Below, one piece after another: positions 36,220 through 49,352 of a DNA stretch of 64,000 nucleotides (the stretch's first letter is position 1; the number at the start of each line of letters is the position of its first letter). The notes under the pieces were generated by a model. It was given only the letters and a program-made list of their open reading frames with translations. It was not told the origin of the DNA and did not search any database. Made by a program: the position numbers and the translations under genes. This DNA comes from Callaeas wilsoni (taxonomy: Eukaryota > Chordata > Aves > Passeriformes > Callaeidae): assembly GCA_013398955.1 (NCBI GenBank), contig VWPU01003214.1:1-64000 (forward strand), read 5' to 3'.

Positions 36220-39200
36220 CTCCTTTCCCTCCTGACGTGCTGATTCCCCAGCCAGGATGCTGACCCAGGTCAGGCTGTGATCACCAGGGACGCATTGAGG
36301 AGCCTCTTCCCTCTCCTGGGTCCCCCGTGAGCCCTTCCCAGCAGGGCAGGAGGTTAAAGCCCCCTTCTCCAAGCCTGGAGGAGCTCATCTCCTGCACCCA
36401 ACGCAGGGCCGTGCAGGGGTGCTGCAGTCAGCCCCAGAATAAGAAGCCTGTTAATGTGGCACATGCTTAATTTATTCTGCTCCTCAGGGGGTGAGTGGCG
36501 AGTCATTACTGAGCAAGAGCACACACACAGAAATCCAAGGCATGGTTTTGATAGTTATTTTAAAAATCTTAATTCCTTCATTCTGCTTTCCTAATTCAAA
36601 GCAGGGATGGAATTGTACTATATTCTTCTGGGAAACACAAAAATGGATTCCTCTGGGGGGAAAAATTCAAATTTGAGTGTAAAAATAACTGGAGTGATCC
36701 TTTTTCTTTCCATTAACATGCCCTATTTTTGAAGTCTAGCAATGAATTCTTCTAAGATTTTTTTTTTCCCCCTTTTCCTTTCAAATAAATGGATGAATAA
36801 CTTAAAAGTGCAGCCCTAGAAATCTTGTAAGAGGGTACAGGCTCTTCTGCCTTGGACAAGATTGATGAGGTTAGCCTGACTGGCAAGTGTGCAGTTTACA
36901 TGCTAATGGCAAGTAGGTTGTCTTGCAGGGGGAAAATACATTGCAAAGTAAGTGTGGAATGTTTATTAGTCCCAGTAAAGTGCAACGGAGACAGTACAAA
37001 TGATGTAAGAGGAATGTTGTGCAGGAAATCTCAGTCATACGATCAGGCATATGTGTTTCTTGGCCAAAACCCCTTTGTTTTATAACGGCTCTGTGAGGCC
37101 TCGGTGCAGACAGACGTCGCCCTCATCATCCTCGCCCCACGCCGGGTTCCACGGGCTGCAGCACTGCCCAAACAGCCCCGTGGCTCCAGAAATCAAGGGT
37201 GGGTAAGACCTCGTAAGCAAACTCTAAGGCGACCCATACTTGGTTTCAGGGGCTGTGGGTGCTCGTCTCCGGCGGCTTTCGATGCTCACACAAAGTACAG
37301 GACAGCAGTTCTGCTCTTCCCCGGCTTCCAGCAAAGTCTGGGACAAGGAGAAGTTGAGTGGAGGGTGGTAAGAGCCTTCAGCACTGGGAGATACCAAGCC
37401 TTCCTTTTGCTGGTGGAGAGGGAAAGCAGGGAGGGTTTGAAATCTCACCGTCCTTTTTGTCATATGAGTCGTAAATTTGAGGGAGGTTTTAAGGCAAAGT
37501 GACTGGAAACAAAATGAAACTTATCCTGTCCTGATGCTTCACAGATGGTACTTTTTTTTTTTGTGGAAAGCACCTGGGTGTCATTGGCTGTAGCTTCTTC
37601 TGTACTGCTTACTAAAATCAAAATGTGATGAATTTATATTAATGTCATTTTAGGATGTGGAAGGGGAGCACAATTTTTTATGCTGTACCTACTTTTCTCT
37701 AAATTTTCTCCTTGAAGAATAGAAAATCCAATTCATTTTCCTTTTGAGAATGTTAGTTCTATACAAGAAACTCATCAAAAATATCCGGTAGTAATGACTG
37801 GTTGTTTTAATCTTCCAATACCCAAACTTCATTTTTTAAGTTTGTTGGACAATCCATTTGAGTTTCCATTCAGCACAGCTAAAGATGTACTCACGTTCCT
37901 GCTTGCCAAATTAGAATTTCCAACAAATTATTGTGGTGTTATCAACTGCCAATAAACCAAAGGAAAAGCTGGCAGGAAGCAGGAGGAGTCTGTGATGCCT
38001 GTTACTGAAAAGGGTTATTTTTCCCAGTGAACGTGTTCTTATCCTTGTTAATATTTCTGCTGGTTGTGGATCTGATCATGTTTGCCTGTGCAGGTGTAGC
38101 TCTCTGCACTAATTATTCCAGTATTTCTTGGATTTTGTGTCCCTTGAAACAAGTGGCAAACGTGGTGGACCAAGGAATCAGCACTCTGCTGGAGAAAATC
38201 CACTCCATGTCTTTGGGTTTTGGTTTTGCCTCTGGGTACAGACAGAAAAATATAAATCAAGGAAGGATGGACAAATAAAAGCATCTCTGATATGATCAGT
38301 TGTTGACAGTAATCTTAAACAAAACAAGCCACCTGTTCTAAATATGCCCCAGAATTCACTCTCAGTGGCTTTCCAAGCTCAAAGACTTAGAAAATAAAGA
38401 AATAAGAAAAGCCTTAAATTGATGCTTCACTATAGAAACAGAAAGCTCAAAAATTGGATGATTCTAGCAAGAGCCTAAAAAAGGAAAAAAAAAAAAAGAA
38501 AACACATCCCTGCATGCCATTTATCCACATCCTTCCTCATTTGCATACTGGCAATCAAAATAACCTGCTCCCCAATCCTCTGAACAGGCTTTTCTACCCT
38601 GGTTTTTGGGGGGTTGTTTGTTTGTTTGTTTGTTTTTTTTCTTATTTGCTCTATTACCTTCTGGCGTGTAACATAGCGTATTGACTTTTTTCTTACCTCA
38701 TACTTGAGATGTAATAGCTTTCAGAGACATGCTTTTCTAGAAATATAAAATTTTGGGTAGTATATTTTTAAAGCTGATTTACTGTTTTCCTTTTATTAGC
38801 TTAAGGGTTAGAAGCTTTGGATGGATTTCAGTGTGTTTGATCTTTTTTTTTTTTTTCTTTCCTGTGAAGATGACAGTTCATGGCAATCGGTGAGCTTTAT
38901 CTTTCTGGGTTTTCTGCAAAATAATTATCTCTTTATGTGAAAGTATAGTTTCACATTTTAAACAGGGACCATTTCAGAAAAGGCCATACTTTAAAAATTT
39001 TTGGAACAACGGTAATGATGAAAGATAATCCTTAAAAAAATAATCTAAACTTCATTCTCTCCTTTTTCTCAGTGCAGATTTTACAGTTTGTAAGCAGAAA
39101 GCCAGTGTAGTATCTGGGATTTGTAAATCAAAACAGGAGGTCAGGCATGCTCAGAAGTGTAAATGGATGTTGGTCATGAAGAGGGCTCATAAGAGAGGAA

Positions 39201-41027
39201 AATGTTCTTGTTTACAGAGGTCTCATTCTTCTTTTGTCCGTTGACATCCCTTTCATTTTCCACGTAGAGCACACACCTGCTGTGTAGGTTTCAGTTTGGA
39301 TTGCGGAGTCCTGCTCTGGCTGCAGCCTTGGTGACTCCAGAGCTGCTCCCAAACCTTGGCACTGCCCCGGAGCAGCCACAGGGCAGGAGCTGCAGGGGGA
39401 GGCTTGAACAGTCCCAAGCTGAACAGCCAGAAGTTCACTGCTTCAAATTCAGCAAGGGAAAATTACTCTTCTTCTACTTAAAAATCAATTTTCTTCCAGT
39501 TCCCTGCTTTGCTTCAGCACCGTGTCTGCTGAGACAGCATCTGATGGGGCTTGTCCCCCGTTGTCTTGGGCCTTCCTCTTGTGTTCTGTTGTAGCTGGAA
39601 CATTTCTTTGCTTATCTATTGAGCCCCTTTCCCCCCTCTTTTACACTTCTCCTGTTTTGATTTCTGTGTGCTCAGCCCTCCCGGAATGTGTGCTGTTCTT
39701 GTTATCCCTTGCCCAGGATGGAAGGACCAGAGTAGTTGTTCATTGTACCAAGGCAACACCTCACATCTTTTGGGTGTGGATAAATGACATTACATCAATA
39801 GCTGTTGGTATCTACAGAATCTAAGGACCATGGTTTATCTGGGACACTCTAGAAGTGGCAGAGGTATTACTCTCTTTTAAAAGATTTTGACTGTGCTGGA
39901 GAGTTACTTGTAAGAATTAATCCCATTCCCTTTTCCCAGTGAAATGGGGGAGAGTCTCTGTCTTGCCTCCATGGAAAGCATTTAACCATTCAATTAGCAA
40001 GTTCATCTGGAAGCATGTGAAGAAAGACACAAGAATCCTCCTGGGCAGGCTGTATGAATACCAATGTATTAATTAAAACCTACCTAAATATGTCAGTATT
40101 GTGCAGTTAGAGCCACATCACGGGGGCATCTTCAATCACAAAGTTCCAGTGTACACAGACAGCGTTAGGTGTTTATCTTTTAAAAAGCACTTGATTTCTG
40201 GGATATGCCTGTAAAATTCTGGAAGGCTCCTGGGTTTATAAAAACATCTCATTACTGCAAAGAACCATATTGTCATTCCAGCAGGGAGATCTGCTGGGAT
40301 GCCCCGCGCTGGGCCCTGGGAAGGCAGGGTCTGTTTGGGTTTGTCCCTCTGGTCTCCCGTCTTTGTTTAAACTACGAAACAACACAATGTAAACATACGG
40401 CAGAAATAGCCAAACCCAAATGTAATCTATTACTTTTGTTACTTTGGGCTTGGGTTTTTTAAAATGCTCTGGAGTGCATATTCTCAGGCTCCTTGGACTT
40501 GGTGCTGAATCAGCACATCTGCCCCTTTCTCCTCCCTCACTCCAATGATCTGTTCCACCAGGCTCAGGTCCTTTTGTCACCTTATCTGCTTCCCCTCCGC
40601 TTTCTCTTACTTTCTCCTGTTCCTTTCAGTTATTCTCCCTTTTTCTCTAGAGAAATTCCTACTCAACTTATAAAAAAATTGCTATTTTGGGACCCCAAAT
40701 CCATGTGAACTTACAGCTAGAACAGATGCTCGTGCTTTGGAGTCCATATTTCCCCTGACCACTATTATGAAAAAGACTAAAAGAGACTAAAACCCAGGAT
40801 TTCCCTGCTGGCTAGTGGCATGAATCCAGGAGATGGATTTTTTGGGGGAAAATTAGCAGCTACTGCAAGGCTCATGCTAAATTCCAAGGGTGGGAGACCT
40901 CACGTAATACTCTCAGTTGTGGCTTACAGTAAGTAGGAGGGTGTGATTTAGGGTGAAATTGGGTTCTGTGCTGGAAAATATTTAAAACGTGCTGGATTTT
41001 ATATTAATTTAATATTAATATGTACTG
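36220..41027. other. Non-coding single-copy DNA with simple repeats
   Basis: No gene was recognised. The first 200 bp (to about 36430) are GC-rich. Simple sequence includes a T11 run (37552-37562), an A13 run (38485-38497), a TTTG tetranucleotide tract (38614-38640) and a T14 run (38843-38856). Open frames are short, with no recognisable domains. Confidence 0.65.
38614..38640. repeat. (TTTG)n microsatellite ending in poly-T
   Basis: Four to five TTTG units are followed by a run of T residues. This is a typical short microsatellite and likely to vary in length between individuals. Confidence 0.85.
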
Positions 41028-41190
41028 AAGGTGTTTAAAAGATACATGGACCTGGCACGTGGGGACATGGTTTAGTGGTGGGCTTGGCAGTGCTGGGTTA
41101 AAGGTTGGACTTGATGAACTGAGAGGTCTTTTCCAACCCAAAAAGTGATGATTCTGTGGAAATCCAGTGATTCTGTGGAAATCCGGTGAA
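41028..41190 (+). mobile_element. CR1 LINE fragment (3' tail) with 19-bp tandem duplication
   Basis: The segment carries 'ggtgtttaaaagatacatgg', then 'ggggacatggtttagtggtg' and 'ggcagtgctgggttaaagg', followed by 'ttggacttgatgaactgaga' and 'ggtcttttccaaccc'. This is the terminal region of a CR1 variant in the forward direction. After the usual end, a 19-bp unit is present twice (41150-41168 and 41169-41187, one mismatch), where CR1 copies normally end in 8-bp repeats. The 5' boundary is approximate. Confidence 0.87.
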
Positions 41191-44100
41191 TCCTATGGGC
41201 AGGAGCATCAGTGCACCAGGACACACATTCAGCCTGTGAGCAGTGCCACATCCTTTGCTCCTTTGTCCCTTTGGTGCAGGTGGGAGGGAGCAGGGCACAC
41301 ACACAGGTGTTTCACCTGCCAGTGGATGGTGCTGCCTTGTCACTCTCCCTTTAAGCCCTTTGTGCCTTCTGTGTTGCTTTATAAAGTTCATAAAGTTTTC
41401 CCATTCCATTTGCTGTTGCTAGGTGCTGGATTTTTTTTTTTTTTCATTGTGCTTGTTATGAAGAAGCCTTCAGCAGGCTAAGAATATTTTATAAGGTTAG
41501 AAAATGGTGTTAAATGTTAATTAGCAGTTGCATAATCCCAGGTGGCATCCTCTCACATGCACTCGTCAATTTTTAATGAGTGTCACTCGTGCACATCAAA
41601 CTCAAAATTAGCTTTCTTTCCCGAGTACTCTGTTTGATTTTCACACTCACTTCCCCTCCCCTTCTCCTTTGATGTTACTGACACAATATATCATGCTGGC
41701 ATTTGCTTTGGTTTCATCTCCAATGCATATTGTCATGTAGCTAGTTAGTTATCTGCAACATAGACACACACTCCTGCCCGCAGGAGCGCCGTTCAGAGAG
41801 GCACAGGATGAAGCTTGACTTTTATTTTTCCCTTCTTAGGCGTAGCCTCTTGTAACTGCAGTAAGGAAAAACCTGATGCAAAGGCATTTTCGGTTTTGAT
41901 CTGAGAATTCTGAGTGCTGGAGCTGCTCTCTGAGCTTAGCTGGAGGTGGCCCTCACTGATCTGCCTTGCATCTAGGGGGTCGTTCATCCAAATTAAAATT
42001 TGCAGCAAAAATCTCTGTGTACCCTGGAAATTCATCACCAGTTAAACACTAAAAAGTGCTGTACTTCCATATATCTGCTAACTGATGGGATAACTCCCCA
42101 CTTTATCAGTGCATTCCCCAGGTATAAAAGCATGACTGCTCAGAGGTGGAAAGGAGATTTTTATCCCCAAAACCACCACCAGCCCGGTACAGGAATGCCC
42201 TCTGTGGGTGGTTGGGTTTCTCAGAGGGCTGTCAGGAATGGCAGTGCCCAAGCCCAGTGGTGGTTTGCAGATCTGCCTGTGCAGGTGAAGGAGCCTGGTC
42301 AGTGCTGCTCTCAGGGAGGAGCTGAGCGAGCTGGGAGGTGTTACCCAAAGAGCTGGGGTGGGAGGAGGTGCACACCTGGGAATGGGGCACATCAAAGGGC
42401 AGCCAGGCTGAGGTGATCCCAGCTCCTCTGGAGTCCATCCCTGGCCTTTCTCAGTGCAGCAGAGCTGGAAACTCAAATCTGTTCAGCGGCTTCACGGTAA
42501 ATAAGGGGCCAGCGGAACAGAAGCCCAGATAAGTGAATTTTCACTGCTGATCATTTCCATTAGTCTTCTTGCTTGTTAAAAGCAAAACTCCATCCCCCTT
42601 CCCTCTCCCCAATAGCACAGCTTGGCCCTTAGCTTCTGATTTGATCATGGAAGTAATTTTACTTTGGTCTGCATTTTGCTTTGATTTTTATTTGTTAAGG
42701 AAAGAGTTCTTCTAAGCATCAGGATGATTTTGTTTTGTTAAATGGAGTTGTTAGCTCACTTGGCAGGAGGCTCTGTACAGACTTTGCTTTGATTTCCCCT
42801 AAGAATACCATGTGTTTGTAAAATATTGGCTTCTTGACACCATAGTGCCAATGACCTCTCTTTCCAATGAGCAAACTCAGCTTTAAATTATTTTTATTAA
42901 TCAAGATTTTATCTCTTACCAGAGATTGACAGTTTTCCAAAATCTTTTTGACAGCTACTGTTACATGCAAGAGGTGAACCAGAATTAATGATCAAGGGTT
43001 AGGGGCCTGATTCCTGCTGTTACTTCCCAAAACGTACATGGGGGGAAAGCTTGCTGATCCTCCTGTGCTTACACCAGCACAAATGAGATTAGAACCCAGT
43101 CGTGTATCCAGGAAAATGAAAATGTCACGGCAATGACTTGTGTCCAACTTGTGGAATAAACAGATCGAGCAGGAGTAATTGCGTTTCTCTTTCCCCCTCT
43201 CTGCACACAGAGACTTTTCACTGTCCTTTGATGATCTCTACAGAAAATATAGATGATAATAAATAATTCCACACCCTTTGCTAGTTTGCAAGAGTAATGT
43301 AGCCACTTAGAGAGAAAAAAGTGGCAAGATAATACACAAGGTGTTGAAGTGCCAAAATACCAGTGTGTTTTCTGAAAGCGTAAAACTTAAAATGTGCAGT
43401 TCTTCGCTTTGGGTTTTTTTAACTTGCTGTAGCAAAGAGGAAAAAAATTACTGTTTGGTTTTACTGGGTTGGGTTTTTGTCGTGGGGTTTTTTTTGGTTT
43501 TTTTTGTATCTCAGCAGTACAGAGAAGCCCCAGTCCTGGACAGAACCCAGTGCAGGCACTGTCCAAGGAGGCAGCAGGGATAAATCAAATGGTGCCACGC
43601 TGCCAAGTCCCTCTACGCTGTTCTCCACTGCTAGCAAAGATACAAAACACTCAGATGTGCCCAGTGAAACATATTGTGCTTTCATTTCAGAGCTCCTACT
43701 GCATACGAGCTCTTAAAAGATACTTCTAATGTCAATTAACCTGGTTTTGATCCTTTGTGACAAAAAGCAAGCTGTTGTGATAGGAATCCAGCCTGGAACT
43801 CGCATCTGCTCTGGACCCATCTGGGAACTCAAATGCAGTGGATGACTCGAGAAGAGAAATGATTGCTGAGTTTTTTCCCGGTCTGGATCAGAAGTTGATG
43901 TTGGAAATGTAACGGGAGAACTTGCTGCAGTGGGGTTTGGAACCCCAATGGAGTTTCTTAAAAGCTCTGAGCAGGGCACAGCATTTCTTAGGACTGAGTT
44001 TGGGTTTGTTTCGACTCTCCCTGTCACCCTTCAGGTTTTCATACTTTCTTTTTGAGAGCTTTGGACTGTCCATTGAAGCTTTGAAGGGCTAGGTACCATT

Positions 44101-45430
44101 AAGGAGGATGTGGTTTTCAGGCTGTTTTTGTTGGCATGCTATCAGACAAATTATCAGCTGCTTCTGGAAGATCTCCAGTCACTTCGTGTGCATTTGTGAC
44201 CAAGCATGCACTGCCAGGCATTTGCCTCCTGAAAGCAGCTTATTCTCCTGTGCCTGCTAAGCCTTGTGCATCAGCCTAAAAATGCTGCCTGGGAGAAAGG
44301 AGCAGAAAGGTGCTCTCAGTGCATTACTTCACGTCCTGTTTCCTGACTTTAATATGTTTTTTTGAACACACATACTGTACTAAGAGAAACCTATTCATTT
44401 GGAGGGCAGGGGTTTTTCTTTTCTCCTCCTCCTTGCTTTTGAATTATGATTTACTTAATGTAGGATACTCTGCTTTCCAAGAGACAGAAAATTGGTTGCT
44501 TCTGCCAATATTTGGAGTTATAAACCATTGCTCAAACTTTATGATGGCATTAATCCCAGTGTATAGATTGTTACTGTGGTTAAGGACTGTCTTACCAGCT
44601 TTAACAGCCCTTGGAGTTGCTTCAGGCCATTAAGCAACAAATTGTCTGTAAGAAATAATTTGTTGCATTTCTCCTACCTTGTTTTATAGTGAAAGGTGTA
44701 TTATATTTAATGTTATGCTTCCCTGAGTTCAGTTGTCACGCCCAGACAATGCCACCAGCTCTTCACTCTGTGTAACTGTCCAGTTATTCCCTCTCTTGGG
44801 AATATACCTTGGAGAAGGAGGTGGACTTTAAAGTATTTTGGAATAATGGCAGAGTTTGCCTGTTGAAATTCTGAGTCCAGCAATCCTTTAAAATCTCTGT
44901 TCTTTTGGTTGGGTTTGTTTTTTAGCCCATGACAGGCAAATGCAGACTTTGATCATCCTTTAGCATGTCGGTGTTGAGTTTTATGAATGCGCATGCTGGC
45001 TTACAGAAAGTTGTGACAGAAGAGCAATGTGAAAAGACAGAATTACTGCAGAAGTTTAATTATGGAATAAAAGTATTAAAAAAAATTAGAGATGTGACAA
45101 AACTAGACTGTGGCCCTGTTTCGAATGAAGACAGTGGGGGTGTTTCGTGTCATCTTCTCACTTGCATTGTGTTAAATCCTATTTAATCAAACTCTAATAA
45201 TTGACTCTAAGTTCTTGTTCTTGGTGGGTTTTGTTCTCCGTGCTTACAGCTTGTTTTGCCAAAGGAATAAGGGCTTTTTCAGCCTTCATAACTTCCATTG
45301 TAGTTTAAAGGAGAAAGAAGCAAAGGCACAAGCTCTCAAGGCTCAACAGGACGGGCTGGACTTGCTTAGCAGCAGCAATATTGACTCCTGTGTGTGCTAC
45401 TGCCAGCAAGGTCCCTCCTGCACATCAACA
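41191..45430. other. Non-coding single-copy DNA, no gene seen
   Basis: No gene was recognised. A T14 run is at 41431-41444 and a G/T-rich low-complexity tract is at about 43461-43507. The AT-rich single-copy stretch 41510-41780, with a TAATTA core at 41518-41523, looks like ordinary non-coding DNA with weak regulatory motif content. Around 42200-42480 the sequence is GC-richer, and its frames overlap on both strands. Confidence 0.65.
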
Positions 45431-45577
45431 ACATCCCTGTCTCCAGCCCTCCATCCCTGTCTCCAGCCCTCCATCCCTGTCTCCAGCCCTCCATCCCTGT
45501 CTCCAGCCCTCCATCCCTGTCTCCANGTCTCCAGCCCTCCACCCCTGTCTCCAGCCCTCCATCCCTGTCTCCATCCA
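45431..45577. repeat. Minisatellite, 20-bp unit, containing the window's only N
   Basis: The unit 'ccatccctgtctccagccct' is repeated head to tail. Nearly five near-identical copies run from about 45431 to 45525. An N stands at 45526. After it come a partial unit, one copy with a single substitution (45539-45558) and a partial final copy. Before the N the array has reached base 15 of the unit, but after it the array resumes at base 9, so the repeat phase is broken. Because 20 is not a multiple of 3, the array has no stop codon in several frames and creates false open frames on both strands. Copy number here should not be trusted. Confidence 0.96.
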
Positions 45578-46036
45578 GGCACTGGTGGGGCAGACACACT
45601 TCTCTTCAGCCAGGCCTCACTCACTTGTTCTCGATTCATTCTGTTGCTTCATCAGAATGAATTCCGTTTCTCTGGAAATGGGCTGAGAAATGCCCCAAGT
45701 GCATCTCTGAGGAATGACTGGGAGTAATGAACAATTATACTGCACTGCATCAAGGATCTGCCTGCAACTGGGAGATCACAGGAAAAGGTAGGAAATGTGT
45801 TTGATGGTTCTTTCCTTCTCCCTCCTGGACCATCTCCTGGTCTGGCTCACTTTGAAACAAAGGCTGGACTCCAGCCACGCCCGGTGCTCTGCTCCAGACA
45901 GGTGTTAGCGTTTCACAGTTACTGATTTGGGCAGGGTGATTTAAAAACCTGTTAAATGCCTTTTCTCCTTCTGCCGTGTGACTTGAGGAGCCAGCAAATC
46001 CAAGGACAGTGCTGTAGAGAAAGCTGTGCATGAGTG

Positions 46037-46080
46037 AACTCCATTGATTTTGATGGAGAACTCCATCGATTTTGCTGGAG
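46037..46080. repeat. 22-bp tandem duplication
   Basis: Two adjacent 22-bp copies (46037-46058 and 46059-46080) differ at two positions. Each copy has CTCCAT-type and TGGAG-type ends that can pair, so each could form a small hairpin. This looks like a local replication-slippage duplication. Confidence 0.9.
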
Positions 46081-46409
46081 CCACACTGACTGACACCACC
46101 CAAGGAATCTGCCTGAAGTGAGAGGTGGATTGGATTTTTTTTTCCCTTATTACTTAGAGAATTGGGAGGGCTTTACATTCTAGTTAGCCCAGAAATGTGT
46201 AAATTTGTTGAAAGCTTTTGGTGACAGAGGGAACAACAAGGACGTAATTTGGCTCTGCGGAACTTTCAAGCAGGAAGGCGAGAAACTGAGGGGTTTGATT
46301 TTCCTTTTAGGGAAATGTAAATCAGAAATAAGCACTGAAATCAGTGAGCTACACAAATGTAAAAAATGGAGAAAGCAAAAAGCAAGTCTGTCCCATTAGC
46401 ATTTTACTT

Positions 46410-46870
46410 GTAAACTCAATGCATCTGATAAAAAAATCATTTAGAAATAATAAACATGCCATTTTTGCAGTCACATTTCAGAGCAGAACCACACTTCGAG
46501 GGCTATAATTGTGACCTACATTTTGAATTATTTGATAAGGCTGACCCCCCATGATGATCTCAAATTAAAATCTTATAAATTACCACTTTCTGGCAAATAG
46601 GCTTGCTGTTATCATTTCACTCTGACATTTATTCTTTGCTATGGGTCACTGCTTTATTACTGTAAGAGCTTTTGGCCAAGTGCTGTTCCCAAAGCATAGA
46701 AAAGACGTTAAAGGTTAATTTCTTGCAAACTGTGAGAAAATGTTATGTCTCATTCATTTAGACTTGCATTACTGAATTTGCATTCTTTTTAAAGTATGTG
46801 TATTAGTATGTAGCTAAAATCCCTCACAGCAAATCAACCAATAAATTGCACTGAATTGCAGTGCAGTAAT
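46410..46870. promoter_or_regulatory. Candidate conserved non-coding segment (weak)
   Basis: This is AT-rich single-copy DNA without repeats. It carries a forkhead-type ATAAACA motif at 46450-46456 and a 7-bp inverted repeat with a 5-base loop at 46847-46865. Motif content is suggestive only. I cannot see conservation from one sequence, and forkhead-type motifs are common by chance. Confidence 0.18.
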
Positions 46871-49352
46871 GAATTGCTTGTCATTTGGTTTCTAACAACA
46901 ATAACAAGGAGGTTTTTTATGCTCTTGGCCAGACAATTGACATATTCTCTTGTGGTGTAGCTCTGGAGTCTTTGGAGCTCTGCCTGCAGAGGACTTGGCC
47001 CAAAAGTTCCAAGTGCCAGAAAAGTCCATTGTCATGTCTTCATCTGAGTGTGCCTCGGGCTGTAGCCTTGCTATAAAAAATTGTGATGATGAGAGCTCGT
47101 GTTTGGTTCTGCTCTTCACTGGCTATTCAAATGGACGGGCAATTCCCCTGGAAATTTGCAGCTGTACCTCAAAGGTAAAACCATTCCTGGTTGGCCAACA
47201 CAAGACCAGATGGGATAATTCCCCCCAGGAAGAGCCCTGTGAAGTGTTTGTTCTGCACGTAAACAAGATTCATTTGGGATTTGACACGGGGACCGTGTAT
47301 GGAGGTTACTGGGATTTACCAGACCTGCCTTTCAGGTGGTGGCAAGGCCAGAAGGCAGCAGGAGTGGTCTGAACGTGCAATTGCCTTCTGAATACATCGT
47401 GTTCTTTGTGAGGGTTTCTTTTTAAGGTATTAATGTCTCCCTTCCCGGTGGGAAGTGCTGTGGAGGCAACTGTTAATTGTCTCCACACTCAGCTGGTACC
47501 AAGGAGGAGCCGAATGACTGTGTGATACCTTCGTGTTGTCTGTGCAAGCTCTTCCCTGGGGGACTGAAGCTGTCCTTAAAAAACACGGGGTACAGCATGG
47601 AGGTGACAGCAGTGAGGGCACCCGCACACACCTGGAGCCTTCGGTGTTACTCGGAGGAGTTTGGCTGTGAAGAGGAGGAGGGAGGGAAACACTGACACAG
47701 CTTTTTACCAGACAGAAATGATTAAAAAATGAATCATGGTTCTACACTGCGTGAGAGATCGCTGGGAGCTCCCTGAAGAAGTAGGTTAATAAAGTTGTGG
47801 CCTAATTAAGTCACAGATCTTGTTTGTCTCCTTGTCCTTTGGAGACTGACGTCTCCCAGACATTGCCATGGCACCAGCCCCTGGTGCAGGACGGTGCAGG
47901 CAGGTGAGATGCTTTGCACACTGAGTCACTGAATATTCCACTTTTGCCTTGGCTGGGGGCTCGTGTTAGTCAGTTTATTGTTTACTAGTTGGGTTTGCAT
48001 GCGGTTTCTGCTCAGCACCAGGAAACATCTGTGGGATCTCTCCCAAGGCTTTTGTCATTACTGCACCGTCTAGTCCTAATTCTCGCCGATTATTTTGGCA
48101 ATCGTGCAGTCTCCCTCTGCTGCCAAGTTTGGAGGCTTCAGTAAATAGCAAATTAAATGTGTAGCCTGCGTGTGAGGAAAACCTGTATGTCATAAAGGCA
48201 TGGCTTCCCTCGCCCTGCGTGCCTCGGTGGTGCACTCGGGGAGGATGGGCTGTGTTGGTGAGGATCATGCAAGGCTCGCTTCATGCCAGCTTCGAGTTAC
48301 TCAGAATTGTGGGTTCTCAGGGAAGCTCTCCCTGTGCCTGATACCAGTGGGTTGTTGTTGTTGTTACCCATTCCAGGTTTGATCCTGGTGGTGCTGGGGT
48401 TGGCTCCCAGAGAGGTTTGTAGCAGTTCTGTACCAGAAATCGAATTAGTGCCTCATTCCTGGCCCTGAATGAGGTCCGTGTGCAGGACAGAACCAGTGAA
48501 ATGTTCTCTCTCAAGCTGTATTGTGCTGTGTTGGTACACAACAGGGAATACACTGTATGTGAGCTCCACGTCCTACTCTTTTATGGCTTGACTGGGGTTA
48601 AGATAGGAATTGGAGCTTTATGTGTGTCCCTATTTAACCATAAAATAAATCTGACCTTTGGAGATTTTATTTTCTTCAGTGTGTAAGCATATTGTGTCTA
48701 TGCCTTCATTCTGTCTTGGAGTTTTACTTTGAGTTAAGCTCTCTGATAGTTGTCAGTGAAGGATGTAGAACCACGGTTATGAAATTCAATAAGCCACTGA
48801 TATGATTATAATAGCCTCAGCAAATAGCAGTGACATTCAGCCCTCACAGAGCTCATTTTTTCATTCTCATTCTTACCTAAAGAAGTGCTAATGAGAACAT
48901 TTTGGAGGGACTTCTATAACTTTTCTCTGCTTTCTTGTATGAGACTTGGAGGTTTAGTTTGGATATGTAAGACTTTTTTTTTTGGTTTTTTTTGAGATTT
49001 TTATTTCGACGGGGGAACATCAGGGACTGCAAGGAGAAAAATGATAGAAACATGTTGGAGATGAAAATAGATCAGTATTTGGCACTTCATGCTGCTTAAT
49101 TAGGGAAACATTTCGTTCTTTTTAATTTAATTATTTGGTTGATGTAAAGAACTTTAAGGATTTTGCCATTAAAGATCTCATTGTACATCAATATTCACGT
49201 TGATTTTTGGCGTCGTTTGAGATCATGAATGTTTTCTCCAATGTATTCCTGGTGCAGATCCACAGGTTGTTGTATCTGTGCCAGTCTAATTCACAAAGGG
49301 GTCACCTGGTGGGACCTTCTGACTCGAGGACATCCAGCCTCATGTTGGTCAG

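Noticed and set aside
36240..36430. GC-rich stretch considered as a further CR1 part or exon
   Set aside because: It lies beyond the CR1 end signature and shows neither CR1 blocks nor an open, recognisable coding frame.
45215..45727. 170-codon plus-strand open frame with serine/proline-rich repeats, and similar frames on both strands
   Set aside because: The repeats are translations of the 20-bp minisatellite, which stays open in several frames. The frame also crosses an N with broken phase.
46950..47372. 140-codon plus-strand frame, considered as a possible exon
   Set aside because: No family resemblance was recognised and no coherent splice-bounded structure with neighbouring frames could be found.
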